Positions 1-6,917 of a stretch of 8,773 bases of DNA are shown here, one piece after another. The position numbers and the translations under genes were made by a program. This DNA is from Acidithiobacillus sp. (GTDB taxonomy: Bacteria; Pseudomonadota; Gammaproteobacteria; Acidithiobacillales; Acidithiobacillaceae), in contig JAPTWR010000155.1 of the NCBI GenBank assembly GCA_028065135.1, positions 1 to 8,773 of the forward strand. The letters run 5' to 3'. Below the pieces are notes generated by a model that was not told the origin of the DNA, did no database searches, and saw only the letters and a program-made list of their open reading frames with translations. Each line of letters opens with the position of its first letter. Positions within the stretch are counted from its first letter, which is position 1.

Positions 1-482
1 TCATGAATGGCGTGTCCAAGGCCTATGCCATGACCGGGTGGCGCATCGGCTACTGCGCCGGCCCCAAGACGCTGATCACCGCAATGAATACCGTACAGTC
101 CCAGAGCACCTCCAATCCCACCTCCATCGCTCAGGTGGCCGCCCAGGCGGCACTGGAAGGCGGCGACAGCGCCATCCACGAAATGGTGCTGGCTTTCAAG
201 CGGCGCCACACGTATGTCTACAACCGCCTGAAAGTACTGCCCGGCGTTGCTGCCATGCCCTCCGATGGTACCTTTTACAGCTTTCCGGGATTTCGCGAAG
301 TCATGGCGGTGAAAGGCCTGCGGGATGATCTTGCCCTGGCCGAGGCCTTGCTGGGGGCCGGAGTGGCCGTCGTACCGGGCTCGGCCTTCGGCACTCCTGG
401 CCACATCCGCTTGTCCTTCGCGACCAGCGACAAGAACCTGGAGATGGCCCTGGACCGCATCAGCGCTTTCGTCAACGCCTGA
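1..482 (+). CDS. Class I PLP-dependent aminotransferase (aspartate aminotransferase-like), 5' truncated by window
   Basis: This is the C-terminal part of a fold-type I aminotransferase, which moves an amino group between an amino acid and a 2-oxo acid in the cytoplasm. The reading frame begins at base 3 and is already open at the window edge. About 159 residues are visible of a family usually near 390-400. The second codon-level block reads NGVSKAYAMTGWRIGY, the Schiff-base motif: K6 should bind pyridoxal phosphate and R14 its phosphate. Further on are SNPTSIAQ (37-44) and the C-terminal PGSAFG...HIRLSFA block, where R136 is the expected binder of the substrate alpha-carboxylate. These features fit the aspartate/prephenate aminotransferase branch, but the specificity-determining N-terminal half lies outside the window, so alanine or aromatic specificity cannot be excluded. 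The gene ends 4 nt before the end of the convergent purT. Confidence 0.9.
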   Translation, partial: MNGVSKAYAMTGWRIGYCAGPKTLITAMNTVQSQSTSNPTSIAQVAAQAALEGGDSAIHEMVLAFKRRHTYVYNRLKVLPGVAAMPSDGTFYSFPGFREVMAVKGLRDDLALAEALLGAGVAVVPGSAFGTPGHIRLSFATSDKNLEMALDRISAFVNA

Positions 483-486
483 CCGC

Positions 487-1671
487 TCAGGGGGCGGGGC
501 TAATGCCGACCGCCGCCGCAATCCGGCGGGCGCGCTCTCGGGCTTCCTCCACATTGTCGGCGCATGCAATACCTACCCCGAGGCGCCTGAGTTTGCTGGC
601 CGTCGGCTTTCCGAAAAGCCGCAGATCGCTTTCCGGCACCGCCAGCGCGACCTCCAGCCCCGAATACACAGGCCCCCAACCGAGTCTCTTTCCGCGCACC
701 ACCGCCGACGCTGCCGGGCGCCGGAAACCCGGTTCCACCGGCAAACCCAGAATGGCACGCAGGTGTAGGTCGAACTCACTTTGACGTTGACTGGCCAGGG
801 TCACCAGACCCGTATCATGGGGACGCGGCGAGAGTTCACTGAAGATGACCTCCGTGCCACGCACGAAAAACTCCACCCCATACAGTCCCCGTCCGCCCAG
901 ATTGTCGGTCACCCGTTGCGCCATCTTTTCCGCCTCCCGCAACGCGGTATCGCTCATTGGCTGTGGTTGCCAGGATTCCACATAATCACCGGCCTCCTGA
1001 CGATGCCCTACGGGCGCGCAAAATGTCGTCCCGAAGGCCGAACGCACGGTCAGCAGGGTAATCTCGAAGTCGAAATCCACAAAGCCCTCGACGATGATCC
1101 GCTGACCGCCCACCCGACCCGCCGTCTGCGCTTCCTGCCAGGCCAGCGCCAGCTCCGCCGCGCCGCGCACTACGGACTGCCCCTTACCACTGGAGGACAT
1201 GACCGGCTTGATCACACAGGGAAAGCCCAATGCCGCCGCCGCGTCTTCCAGTTCCGCCAAGGTTCCGGCGAAACGGTACGGCGATGTCGGCAGGCCCAAC
1301 TCTTCCGCAGCGAGGCGGCGGATACCCTCACGGTCCATGGTCAGCTGCACCGCGCGCGCCGAGGGCACCACCGTCGCCAGACCCTTTGCCTCGATCTCCG
1401 CCAGCGCCGATGTCGCGATGGCCTCTATTTCCGGCACCACATAGTGCGGGCGTTCGTGTTTGACAATGGCCAGAATAGCCTCCGGGTCGGTCATATCCAG
1501 CACATGGGAACGATGAGCCACCTGCATGGCTGGCGCGTCGGCGTAGCGATCCACCGCGATGGTCTCTACCCCCAGCCGCTGCGCAGCGATCAGGAGTTCC
1601 TTGCCCAACTCGCCAGCACCGAGCAGGAGCAGACGGGTTGCGGAAGCGGAAAGTGGTGTGCCCAGTTGCAT
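487..1671 (-). CDS. purT: Formate-dependent phosphoribosylglycinamide formyltransferase (GAR transformylase 2)
   Basis: PurT makes formyl-GAR from GAR, formate and ATP, the third step of purine synthesis, without needing formyl-tetrahydrofolate. The protein has 394 residues, matching the usual ~392. In order one sees the N-terminal nucleotide-like fold with GAGELGKE (18-25), the ATP-grasp segment with [12 protein letters not shown] (155-166), [12 protein letters not shown] (194-205), the two acidic Mg-ATP ligands E267 (in YGVEFF) and E279 (in [12 protein letters not shown]), and a C-terminal lid domain. The start is fixed by AGGAAG, 9 nt upstream (complement of 1681-1686). It is transcribed alone, away from gnd, from a 99-nt divergent region, and it converges on the aminotransferase with only 4 nt between stops. 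No truncation or frameshift is seen. Confidence 0.96.
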   Translation of the reverse strand: MQLGTPLSASATRLLLLGAGELGKELLIAAQRLGVETIAVDRYADAPAMQVAHRSHVLDMTDPEAILAIVKHERPHYVVPEIEAIATSALAEIEAKGLATVVPSARAVQLTMDREGIRRLAAEELGLPTSPYRFAGTLAELEDAAAALGFPCVIKPVMSSSGKGQSVVRGAAELALAWQEAQTAGRVGGQRIIVEGFVDFDFEITLLTVRSAFGTTFCAPVGHRQEAGDYVESWQPQPMSDTALREAEKMAQRVTDNLGGRGLYGVEFFVRGTEVIFSELSPRPHDTGLVTLASQRQSEFDLHLRAILGLPVEPGFRRPAASAVVRGKRLGWGPVYSGLEVALAVPESDLRLFGKPTASKLRRLGVGIACADNVEEARERARRIAAAVGISPAP

Positions 1672-1698
1672 GGAAATTTCCTTCCTAACAGTGAAACG

Positions 1699-1726
1699 GC
1701 GACATAGGGGCTTAAACAGCTATACT
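1699..1726 (+). promoter_or_regulatory. Putative sigma70 promoter of gnd-zwf
   Basis: GCGACA (1699-1704, 4 of 6 to TTGACA) lies 16 nt before TATACT (1721-1726, 5 of 6 to TATAAT) in the 99-nt purT/gnd divergent gap. The expected start of transcription is near 1733, giving a leader of about 38 nt before the gnd ATG. I could not pick a convincing purT promoter on the opposite strand; it must overlap this region. Confidence 0.4.
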
Positions 1727-1727
1727 G

Positions 1728-1737
1728 ATGTTAACAT
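1728..1737. promoter_or_regulatory. 10-bp perfect palindrome at the predicted gnd transcription start (possible operator)
   Basis: ATGTTAACAT is a perfect palindrome sitting directly downstream of the predicted -10 TATACT, where a repressor would block gnd-zwf initiation. It would also lie upstream of purT. The protein that might bind is unknown, and a palindrome this short and AT-rich may occur by chance. Confidence 0.25.
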
Positions 1738-1770
1738 TTTCGGGCAGACGTGTACGCAAAGGAGCGGATT

Positions 1771-2691
1771 ATGGGCAATAAGGACATCGGAATGGTGGGC
1801 TTGGGCCGGATGGGTGCCAACATGGCACGGCGTCTGCACCTCAAGGGCATGAAGGTCATCGCTTACAACCGTCATACCGAAAAAGCCACGGAGCTGGCCA
1901 AAGAAACCGGAATGCACGCCGCCAGCAGTCTGGAAGCTCTCGTTCAGGCGTTGCCTACCCCCCGGGTCCTCTGGCTCATGCTTCCCGCCGGAGAGGCCAC
2001 CCAGAGCCACATCGATTCCATTCTTCCCTTGTTGAGCAGAAATGACATACTGATCAACGGTGCCAATGCCTTTTACGAGGACTCCATCGCCCAATCCCAA
2101 AAAGTGGAGGCGGCAGGGGTACATTACATAGACGCCGGTGTTTCCGGCGGTATCTGGGGTCTGCGGGAGGGTTATGCCCTGATGGTCGGCGGCAGCCCGG
2201 AAGCCGTAGCCGAGGTAACGCCTTTTCTGGAGGCGCTGGCGCCGGCCGCCGACAAAGGCTGGTTGCACTGTGGACCCGTCGGCAGCGGTCACTTCGTCAA
2301 AATGGTCCACAATGGTATCGAATACGGCATGATGCAGGCCCTTGCCGAAGGCTTCGCCATTTTGCAGGGCAAAACCGAATTCGGGCTGGACCTCGCCAAG
2401 GTCGCCGAAATGTGGCGCTACGGTAGCGTCGTCCGCTCCTGGCTCCTCGACCTCACCGCCGACACCCTCGCCAAAGATCAGGTGCTCGCCGATATCGCGC
2501 CGATAGTGGCGGACTCCGGCGAAGGCCTGTGGACCGCGCAGGCGGCCCTCGCACTGAAAATTCCCGCGCCGGTCATCACCCTCGCCCTGCAGATGCGCTG
2601 GGCTTCCCAGGGGCGCGACGACTACGCCGCCAAACTCCTGGCGATGATGCGCAATGAGTTCGGTGGCCACGCCGTGCAAAAGGAGGCCTGA
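1771..2691 (+). CDS. gnd: 6-phosphogluconate dehydrogenase, decarboxylating, short (~300 aa) form
   Basis: This enzyme oxidatively decarboxylates 6-phosphogluconate to ribulose 5-phosphate. At 306 residues it belongs to the short class, not the ~468-residue Gnd of E. coli. The N-terminal Rossmann motif is GMVGLGRMGANMARRL (7-22). The substrate loop is DAGVSGGIWGLREGY (121-135). The catalytic helix has K177 with N181 and E184 (FVKMVHNGIEYGMMQA). After beta-2 the sequence is NRHT (33-36) rather than an acidic residue; in this superfamily an Arg there usually favours NADP+, so NADP+ use is an inference. I chose the ATG at 1771 because AAAGGAG (1758-1764) lies 6 nt before it; a GTG at 1750 would add 7 residues but has no such site. 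zwf begins on the next base after the stop, so the two are surely cotranscribed. Confidence 0.94.
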   Translation: MGNKDIGMVGLGRMGANMARRLHLKGMKVIAYNRHTEKATELAKETGMHAASSLEALVQALPTPRVLWLMLPAGEATQSHIDSILPLLSRNDILINGANAFYEDSIAQSQKVEAAGVHYIDAGVSGGIWGLREGYALMVGGSPEAVAEVTPFLEALAPAADKGWLHCGPVGSGHFVKMVHNGIEYGMMQALAEGFAILQGKTEFGLDLAKVAEMWRYGSVVRSWLLDLTADTLAKDQVLADIAPIVADSGEGLWTAQAALALKIPAPVITLALQMRWASQGRDDYAAKLLAMMRNEFGGHAVQKEA

Positions 2692-4155
2692 ATGAGCGAT
2701 TGTAATTGTCAGTTTGTCATTTTCGGGGCGACCGGGGATCTGGCCTGCAAAAAACTCCTCCCCGCACTGTATCACCTGCATTGTGCAGGAAGGATGCCCG
2801 ACGAACTGCGCATTCTCGCGTTTGGCCGACGCCCATGGGATGACAAGGGCTGGCAGGATTTCCTGCATGAGCAACTGGAAACCTATGCCAGCAATTATCA
2901 GGCCGATCACTTTGCCGATTTCTGCAAACATTTTGAATATGTGCGCGGGGAAATCCATGAGCCGGAATCTTTTGTCAGACTCCGCGCCCTGCTGACTCCG
3001 GAAGGGGCCGAAAAACCGGCAGGCACCATTTTTTATCTGGCCATTCGCCCCACCGATTTTATTCCGGTAGTACAACGTCTTTCCAGCGCCGGATTCAATC
3101 AGGAAGGGGACTATCGCATCGTGATTGAAAAACCCTTCGGGGATGATCTGGAAAGTGCCATGCAACTCAATGAGCAACTGCACAACCACTTCCGTGAAGA
3201 CCAGATTTATCGTATCGATCACTATCTTGGCAAGGAAATCGTCCAGAATCTGCTGGTTTTTCGTTTCGCCAATCTCGCGATCGAGGCCATATGGAACCGC
3301 AATTACATCGACCATGTCCAGATTACCGTGGCCGAAGATATGGGCATTGAAAACCGGGCCGGATACTATGATCAGGCGGGTGCTCTGCGAGACATGCTGC
3401 AAAACCACCTGATGCAGGTTCTTACGCTGATCGCCATGGAACCACCGCCCTCCCTGGAAGCGGACAGCCTGCGCGACGAAAAGGTCAAAGTCCTGCGCTC
3501 CATCCGCCCTATTCCCAAATCGGCCGTCACTGCCTATGCCATGCGCGCGCAATATGGTCCCGGCGTTGTTCATGACAAACACGTTCCCGGTTATCAGGAC
3601 GAGGCGGGCGTCGAGGTCAATTCGGTCACCGAAACCTATGTCGCCGCCAAATTTTACATCGACAACTGGCGCTGGCGGGGTGTGCCTTTTTATCTGCGTA
3701 CCGGCAAGCGCCTCGCCGCCAAAACCTCCAGCGTCGCCATCCGCTTCCGACATACACCGCAACAACTGTTCCGCGAAACCAGCATCGAACGCATCGAACC
3801 TAACTGGATATTGCTTTCCCTGGAACCAGAGAGCCTTAAAATCGAGATACAGATCAAGGAGCCGGGTCTGGAAATGCGAGTTCGCCCCGTGCAGCTCAAC
3901 GCCTCCTACCGCAAAGACGGCGAACAGGAGTTGGATGCCTATGAGGCCCTGCTGCTGGATGTGATGGAGGGCGACAGAGCCTTGTTCATCCGCTTCGACG
4001 AGGTGGAGTGGGCATGGCGCGTCGTTGATCCCATCATCAAATCCTGGGGACGGGAAACGGACTACATCCTCACCTACCCGGCAGGCTCATGGGGACCGGA
4101 CGAGGCCACCCGGATCATGGACAAGGAAGACCACTATTGGCGCAATCAAATCTGA
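2692..4155 (+). CDS. zwf: Glucose-6-phosphate 1-dehydrogenase
   Basis: Zwf oxidises glucose 6-phosphate to 6-phosphogluconolactone with NAD(P)+, opening the oxidative pentose phosphate pathway. The 487 residues match full-length bacterial enzymes. The coenzyme motif GATGDLACKK is at 12-21, with R46 in FGRRP placed to contact the NADP 2'-phosphate. EKPFG (146-150) and the signature RIDHYLGKE (174-182) follow, giving D176 and H177 in the active site; H239 in LQNHLMQ is the likely general base. RTGKR (336-340) lies in the substrate-binding C-terminal domain. A perfect AGGAGG (2681-2686), inside the end of gnd, lies 5 nt before the ATG, which directly abuts the gnd stop and implies translational coupling. 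The lactonase gene (pgl) expected between the two reactions is not in this window. A hairpin starts 9 nt behind the stop. Confidence 0.97.
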   Translation: MSDCNCQFVIFGATGDLACKKLLPALYHLHCAGRMPDELRILAFGRRPWDDKGWQDFLHEQLETYASNYQADHFADFCKHFEYVRGEIHEPESFVRLRALLTPEGAEKPAGTIFYLAIRPTDFIPVVQRLSSAGFNQEGDYRIVIEKPFGDDLESAMQLNEQLHNHFREDQIYRIDHYLGKEIVQNLLVFRFANLAIEAIWNRNYIDHVQITVAEDMGIENRAGYYDQAGALRDMLQNHLMQVLTLIAMEPPPSLEADSLRDEKVKVLRSIRPIPKSAVTAYAMRAQYGPGVVHDKHVPGYQDEAGVEVNSVTETYVAAKFYIDNWRWRGVPFYLRTGKRLAAKTSSVAIRFRHTPQQLFRETSIERIEPNWILLSLEPESLKIEIQIKEPGLEMRVRPVQLNASYRKDGEQELDAYEALLLDVMEGDRALFIRFDEVEWAWRVVDPIIKSWGRETDYILTYPAGSWGPDEATRIMDKEDHYWRNQI

Positions 4156-4164
4156 GGAAAGATA

Positions 4165-4188
4165 CGGCGGAGGCCATATCCTCCGTCG
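4165..4188 (+). terminator. Hairpin behind zwf, terminator-like without U-tract
   Basis: CGGCGGAGG (4165-4173) pairs with CCTCCGTCG (4180-4188), a 9-bp stem with one G-T wobble around the 6-nt loop CCATAT. It begins 9 nt after the zwf stop. No run of T follows, so it may be a weak or Rho-assisted terminator or an mRNA 3'-end stabiliser. The rest of 4156-4310 holds no gene I can support. Confidence 0.45.
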
Positions 4189-4328
4189 GCGCTGCTCGAT
4201 GTCGTCCATTGTGAACAACGAAAACCATATAAAAATCAATGGCTCCGAGGTGTACCACAAAAAAGCGTAGCCAACGGCCTACAATATTGCCTCGCAGTAT
4301 GGCATCACAGGCATGTGCATATTTATAA

Positions 4329-4357
4329 GTTACATAAACAATTCAGAGGGCTATCAT
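4329..4357 (+). promoter_or_regulatory. Putative promoter of the ArsR-family gene, flanked by an inverted repeat
   Basis: GTTACA (4329-4334, 4 of 6) and TATCAT (4352-4357, 5 of 6) are 17 nt apart, predicting a transcript start near 4364 and a 60-nt leader. The inverted arms TTATAAG (4323-4329) and CTTATAA (4376-4382) flank this promoter, with centres about 53 bp apart. The left arm touches the -35 element. The arrangement would suit autoregulation by the adjacent ArsR-type protein, but this is inference from position only. Confidence 0.35.
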
Positions 4358-4423
4358 AACATGGCACGACTTATGCTTATAACCATGGGCAACCTTCGTT
4401 TTCTGACGATAAGGAGTCTGACC

Positions 4424-4717
4424 ATGCAAAAGCCCATTATTCCCGAACGTAAGATCGAGCACCTTTCCGAAGTGATCAAGGCCATGTCCCATCCCTTGCG
4501 TTACAAGATCATCTGCCTGCTGGGACGCGGTGAGATGAGCATGCAGAACCTCGTGAAAGCCATCAACACCAGCCATAGCAACGCCTCGCAGCATCTTGCC
4601 CTGTTGCAGGACAGTGGCCTGGTGCTGATGCGGCGGGTGGCCAGTCGCGTCTACTTTCGCATCCGCGATCAGCGCACACTGAGCCTGCTGGCCATGAGCC
4701 ACAACGTTCTCGCCTGA
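4424..4717 (+). CDS. ArsR-family winged-helix transcriptional regulator, no metal site visible
   Basis: This is a small DNA-binding repressor-type protein of 97 residues, close to the ArsR/SmtB family size. It opens with the family-typical MSHPLRYKIICLLGRGEMS (21-39). The recognition region SNASQHLALLQDSGLV (52-67) and the beta-wing MRRVASRVYFRI (69-80) follow. The classical arsenic/cadmium box ELCVCDL is replaced by GEMSMQNL, only one cysteine (C31) is present, and the C-terminal helix lacks the DxH zinc pattern, so metal sensing of the known kinds is unlikely. A two-cysteine sulfide/persulfide switch is also excluded. The signal is unknown. The ATG at 4424 is chosen because AAGGAG (4411-4416) is 7 nt upstream; an in-frame ATG at 4313 would add 37 atypical residues. 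The gene converges on dusA with 2 nt between stops, and its targets cannot be told from here. Confidence 0.88.
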   Translation: MQKPIIPERKIEHLSEVIKAMSHPLRYKIICLLGRGEMSMQNLVKAINTSHSNASQHLALLQDSGLVLMRRVASRVYFRIRDQRTLSLLAMSHNVLA

Positions 4718-4719
4718 CT

Positions 4720-5700
4720 TCAATCCAGCAGTGACACGCCGCGCCGCAGGAACTTTGCGGCGCTCTCACCGGGTTCCGCTGTACCCAGAAAGCGGCGCCA
4801 AGCTCCCGCACCGCCTTGCCCAAAGCGCAGTCCGTGTAGATGACGACTCAGGCGCGGCGCAGGCAACTCCTCTCCCCATCGTTCTGCATAGGCTATCAGG
4901 CCGGAAAGGATCACTTCCGGTTCCGGCAACGTTTCCCTGCGCCCCAGGGCACGTTCAATTTCCGCCAGCAGCAGGGGATGGTGATAAGCGGCGCGCCCAA
5001 GCATTACCCCGTCCACTGCGGAAAACTGCGCGGTCACCGCCGCCAGGTCGTTGAAGCCCCCATTGATCTCGATGGTCAGATGCGGCAGATCTTTTTTTAA
5101 CTCATGCACCCAATCCCAGCGCAAAGGCGGCACATCACGATTTTTCGCAGGACTCAGGCCCTTGAGCCAAGCATTACGCGCATGCACGATGAAATGTCGG
5201 CATCCCGCCGTTGCGACGGTTTCCACGAAGGCACGCAGCGCCGCGTAGTCCTCCTCTCGGTCAAGACCGAGGCGGTGTTTCACGCTGACAGGCAGGCCGC
5301 TTTCGCCCATCGCTGCCACCAGTTCGGCAACCAGATCGGGCGTCGTCATCAGACAGGCCCCGAAGCTGCCCTTCTGCACCCGCGGCGACGGGCAGCCCAC
5401 GTTCAGGTTGAGCCCGTCATAGCCATAGGCACGCGCCATCCTTCCGGCGGCATGCATTGCGTGGGGATCGTCACCTCCCAACTGCAAAATCAAGGGATGC
5501 TCCGCCTCCGAGAACTCAAGAAAGCGCTCTGGATCACGGCCCAGCAACAACGCGCTGGTGGTGACCATCTCGGTATACAGTACGCAGGAGGGACATACCA
5601 GACGCAGAAAATACCGGCAGTGGCGGTCAGTCCAGTCGAGCATGGGGGCCACTGACAATATGTTATCCCTTGATTTTGCCGTATCTTTGTTGATTGTCAT
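4720..5700 (-). CDS. dusA: tRNA-dihydrouridine(20/20a) synthase DusA
   Basis: DusA is an FMN enzyme that reduces uridines in the tRNA D-loop (U20 and U20a) with NADPH. The protein has 326 residues, typical of the family. It shows the N-terminal SVAPMLDWTDRHCRYF (16-31), YTEMVTT (42-48), the catalytic NLNVGCPSPRVQ (98-109) with C103 as proton donor, VKHRLG (140-145), and the DusA-specific HARNAWLKGLSPAKNRDVPPL (173-193) that contacts tRNA and flavin phosphate. INGGF (212-216) and GVMLGRAAYH (231-240) close the TIM barrel, followed by the helical tRNA-binding domain. An ATG at 5715 is possible, but AAGGAA sits 5 nt before the ATG at 5700 and nothing similar precedes 5715, so I use 5700. The gene is monocistronic and converges on the ArsR-type gene. 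Confidence 0.96.
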   Translation of the reverse strand: MTINKDTAKSRDNILSVAPMLDWTDRHCRYFLRLVCPSCVLYTEMVTTSALLLGRDPERFLEFSEAEHPLILQLGGDDPHAMHAAGRMARAYGYDGLNLNVGCPSPRVQKGSFGACLMTTPDLVAELVAAMGESGLPVSVKHRLGLDREEDYAALRAFVETVATAGCRHFIVHARNAWLKGLSPAKNRDVPPLRWDWVHELKKDLPHLTIEINGGFNDLAAVTAQFSAVDGVMLGRAAYHHPLLLAEIERALGRRETLPEPEVILSGLIAYAERWGEELPAPRLSRHLHGLRFGQGGAGAWRRFLGTAEPGESAAKFLRRGVSLLD

Positions 5701-5931
5701 AGGGTTTCCTTGCATTGAGCAGGAGGATCAGGCGCCGTTCGTTCTCCGGGGTCGGTTCAAAGCCGATACCGGTTACAGCGAATCCGTACCAGTGGTGGTC
5801 TCGACCGCCTCCTGGCGAAAAACGGTGGCTGATCACTGAGAGACAGGACTCCGTTGGAGGCAAGCAAAGGTAAACATTTCTGTGCATAAATTAACAATTC
5901 TCAATGCAGTATTGTCCTGGCTAATGTAAAA

Positions 5932-5950
5932 GAGAATCACTAGCATTCAT
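5932..5950. promoter_or_regulatory. Weak Fur-box-like sequence upstream of the DUF2202 gene
   Basis: The 19-mer beginning GAGAATCA and ending CATTCAT matches the classical 19-bp Fur consensus at 11 positions by my hand alignment. It has inverted GAAT/ATTC arms and ends 18 nt before the start codon. Eleven of 19 is near the level seen by chance in AT-rich spacers. No convincing -35/-10 pair was found in this spacer. Confidence 0.15.
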
Positions 5951-5955
5951 TAGAT

Positions 5956-5968
5956 AGGGGATATTCCC
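5956..5968 (+). promoter_or_regulatory. Shine-Dalgarno of the DUF2202 gene within a small hairpin
   Basis: AGGGGA (5956-5961) lies 7 nt before the ATG at 5969 and fixes the start. GGGA (5958-5961) can pair with TCCC (5965-5968) around the 3-nt loop TAT, so the ribosome site can fold into a 4-bp hairpin directly against the start codon. Such a short stem could tune translation, or it may be incidental. Confidence 0.4.
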
Positions 5969-6877
5969 ATGGACAACAGAGGATTATTGTATACCCAAGG
6001 CCAGACCTGTCCCACCTGCGGGGCGGATCTGCCCGGATTTAACAACGTCGGCAACAGCCTGCCCAACAACCAGAACATCCGCGGTGGCCAAGGCAACCGC
6101 GGGCGTGGCGTCGGCGGAGGTGGTGGGCGTGGCATGGGCGGCGGCGGAGGCGGAGGCGGCATGGGTGGTGGCGGCAGAGGCTTGGGCGGCGGCGGGGGAG
6201 CCGGCATGGGTGGAGGCGGCAGAGGTTTGGGCGGTGGCGCTTGGCAGAGCGCGTTTCCCGCTCAGGTCGGCAGCGACTTCGTCTATCTCGACCGCACCGC
6301 GCACCGCAAGGAGCACCTCGCGCAGATCCGCTCCACCGTTGCAGCGCATCCCCCGGGCGAGCTGAGCGCTGAAGAGCGCGACGACTTGTTGCTGATGCGC
6401 GAGGAAGAAAAAATTGCCCGCGATGTCTATCTACGTCTTTATGACCGCTGGGGAATTCGTCCTTTCGACAATATCAGCGGGGCTGAGCAGGCACATATGG
6501 ACGCCATCCTGACCTTGCTGAAACATTACGACCTTTCCGACCCGGCGCAGGGACTGGAAGTTGGTCGGTTCCGCCGCGACGACCTGCAGGATTTGTACGA
6601 CCGCCTCGTGCAGCAAGGGCTGCAGAGTCGGGAAAATGCGATCCGTGTTGGCCTGCTGATTGAGGAACTGGACATCGCTGATCTGCAGAATGCGGCGCAT
6701 CGCACCGTCAAACCGGAGATCCTCGCGGTCTATGCCGAACTTGAACGCGGGTCACGCAACCATTTGCGTGCATTTTATCGCTGGAAGCAGGGGCTCAGAA
6801 TCGATTACCAACCGACGCATCTTCCATTCGACGAATTTGAGCGCATCGCCCACTCGGCGCAAGAAGACTGTCAGTGA
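5969..6877 (+). CDS. DUF2202 ferritin-like protein with CPTCG knuckle and glycine-rich linker
   Basis: The 302-residue protein has three parts. Residues 1-35 carry one CPTCG (14-18), half of a zinc-ribbon, with no signal peptide or membrane segment. Residues 39-90 are an almost pure Gly linker with Arg and Met, containing a duplicated unit (64-75 and 79-90). From about 132 to 275 is a DUF2202 domain, a ferritin-like four-helix bundle. Its conserved blocks are LLMREEEKIARDVYLRLYDRWG (141-162), GAEQAHMDAI (171-180), IEELDIADLQ (231-240) and GSRNHLRAF (261-269). E146/E147, E173, H176, E232/E233 and H265 are candidate metal ligands by analogy to ferritin-like di-iron proteins; this is inference. 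The biochemical function of DUF2202 is not established to my knowledge. It stands between dusA (divergent) and a ferredoxin gene, hinting at iron or redox chemistry, but a hairpin separates it from the latter. Confidence 0.88.
   Translation: MDNRGLLYTQGQTCPTCGADLPGFNNVGNSLPNNQNIRGGQGNRGRGVGGGGGRGMGGGGGGGGMGGGGRGLGGGGGAGMGGGGRGLGGGAWQSAFPAQVGSDFVYLDRTAHRKEHLAQIRSTVAAHPPGELSAEERDDLLLMREEEKIARDVYLRLYDRWGIRPFDNISGAEQAHMDAILTLLKHYDLSDPAQGLEVGRFRRDDLQDLYDRLVQQGLQSRENAIRVGLLIEELDIADLQNAAHRTVKPEILAVYAELERGSRNHLRAFYRWKQGLRIDYQPTHLPFDEFERIAHSAQEDCQ
6158..6238 (+). repeat. Imperfect 36-bp direct repeat in the glycine-linker coding region
   Basis: Twelve codons at 6158-6193 (Gly-Met-Gly4-Arg-Gly-Leu-Gly3) recur at 6203-6238 with a 45-bp period. 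The three base differences are all silent third-position changes, so the peptide copies are identical. This is a recent or constrained internal duplication within a longer G-rich stretch (about 6083-6240). Confidence 0.8.
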
Positions 6878-6917
6878 TCTGCATGAGGGCATTTTATGCC
6901 ATGCCAATGCTCGAAAT

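Noticed and set aside
781..1707. 308-codon plus-strand frame
   Set aside because: Shadow of purT, which has full-length homology and motifs on the minus strand.
1720..3765. Very long (681-codon) open frame on the minus strand across gnd and zwf
   Set aside because: It lies entirely over two well-recognised genes and the promoter gap, resembles no family, and has no supporting ribosome site. Long antisense frames arise from codon bias in GC-rich genes.
4313..4423. N-terminal extension of the ArsR-type gene
   Set aside because: A strong AAGGAG precedes the internal ATG at 4424, the extension covers the likely promoter, and the shorter form has the family's usual length.
5104..5655. 183-codon plus-strand frame
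   Set aside because: Antisense shadow of dusA, whose catalytic motifs are intact on the other strand.
5663..5887. 74-codon minus-strand frame upstream of dusA, overlapping its start by 38 nt, containing GIGFEPTPENE
   Set aside because: No convincing ribosome site, no recognised family, and only about 64% GC at third positions by hand count, near the background. GFEP-type peptides often come from antisense tRNA T-arms. A 5-bp T-arm-like hairpin around TTCAAAG (about 5742-5758) is present on the plus strand, but no anticodon arm or acceptor stem can be built, so I call neither a gene nor a tRNA.
5950..6207. Proline-rich minus-strand frame
   Set aside because: It is the reverse complement of the glycine-linker codons of the DUF2202 gene; low complexity explains it.
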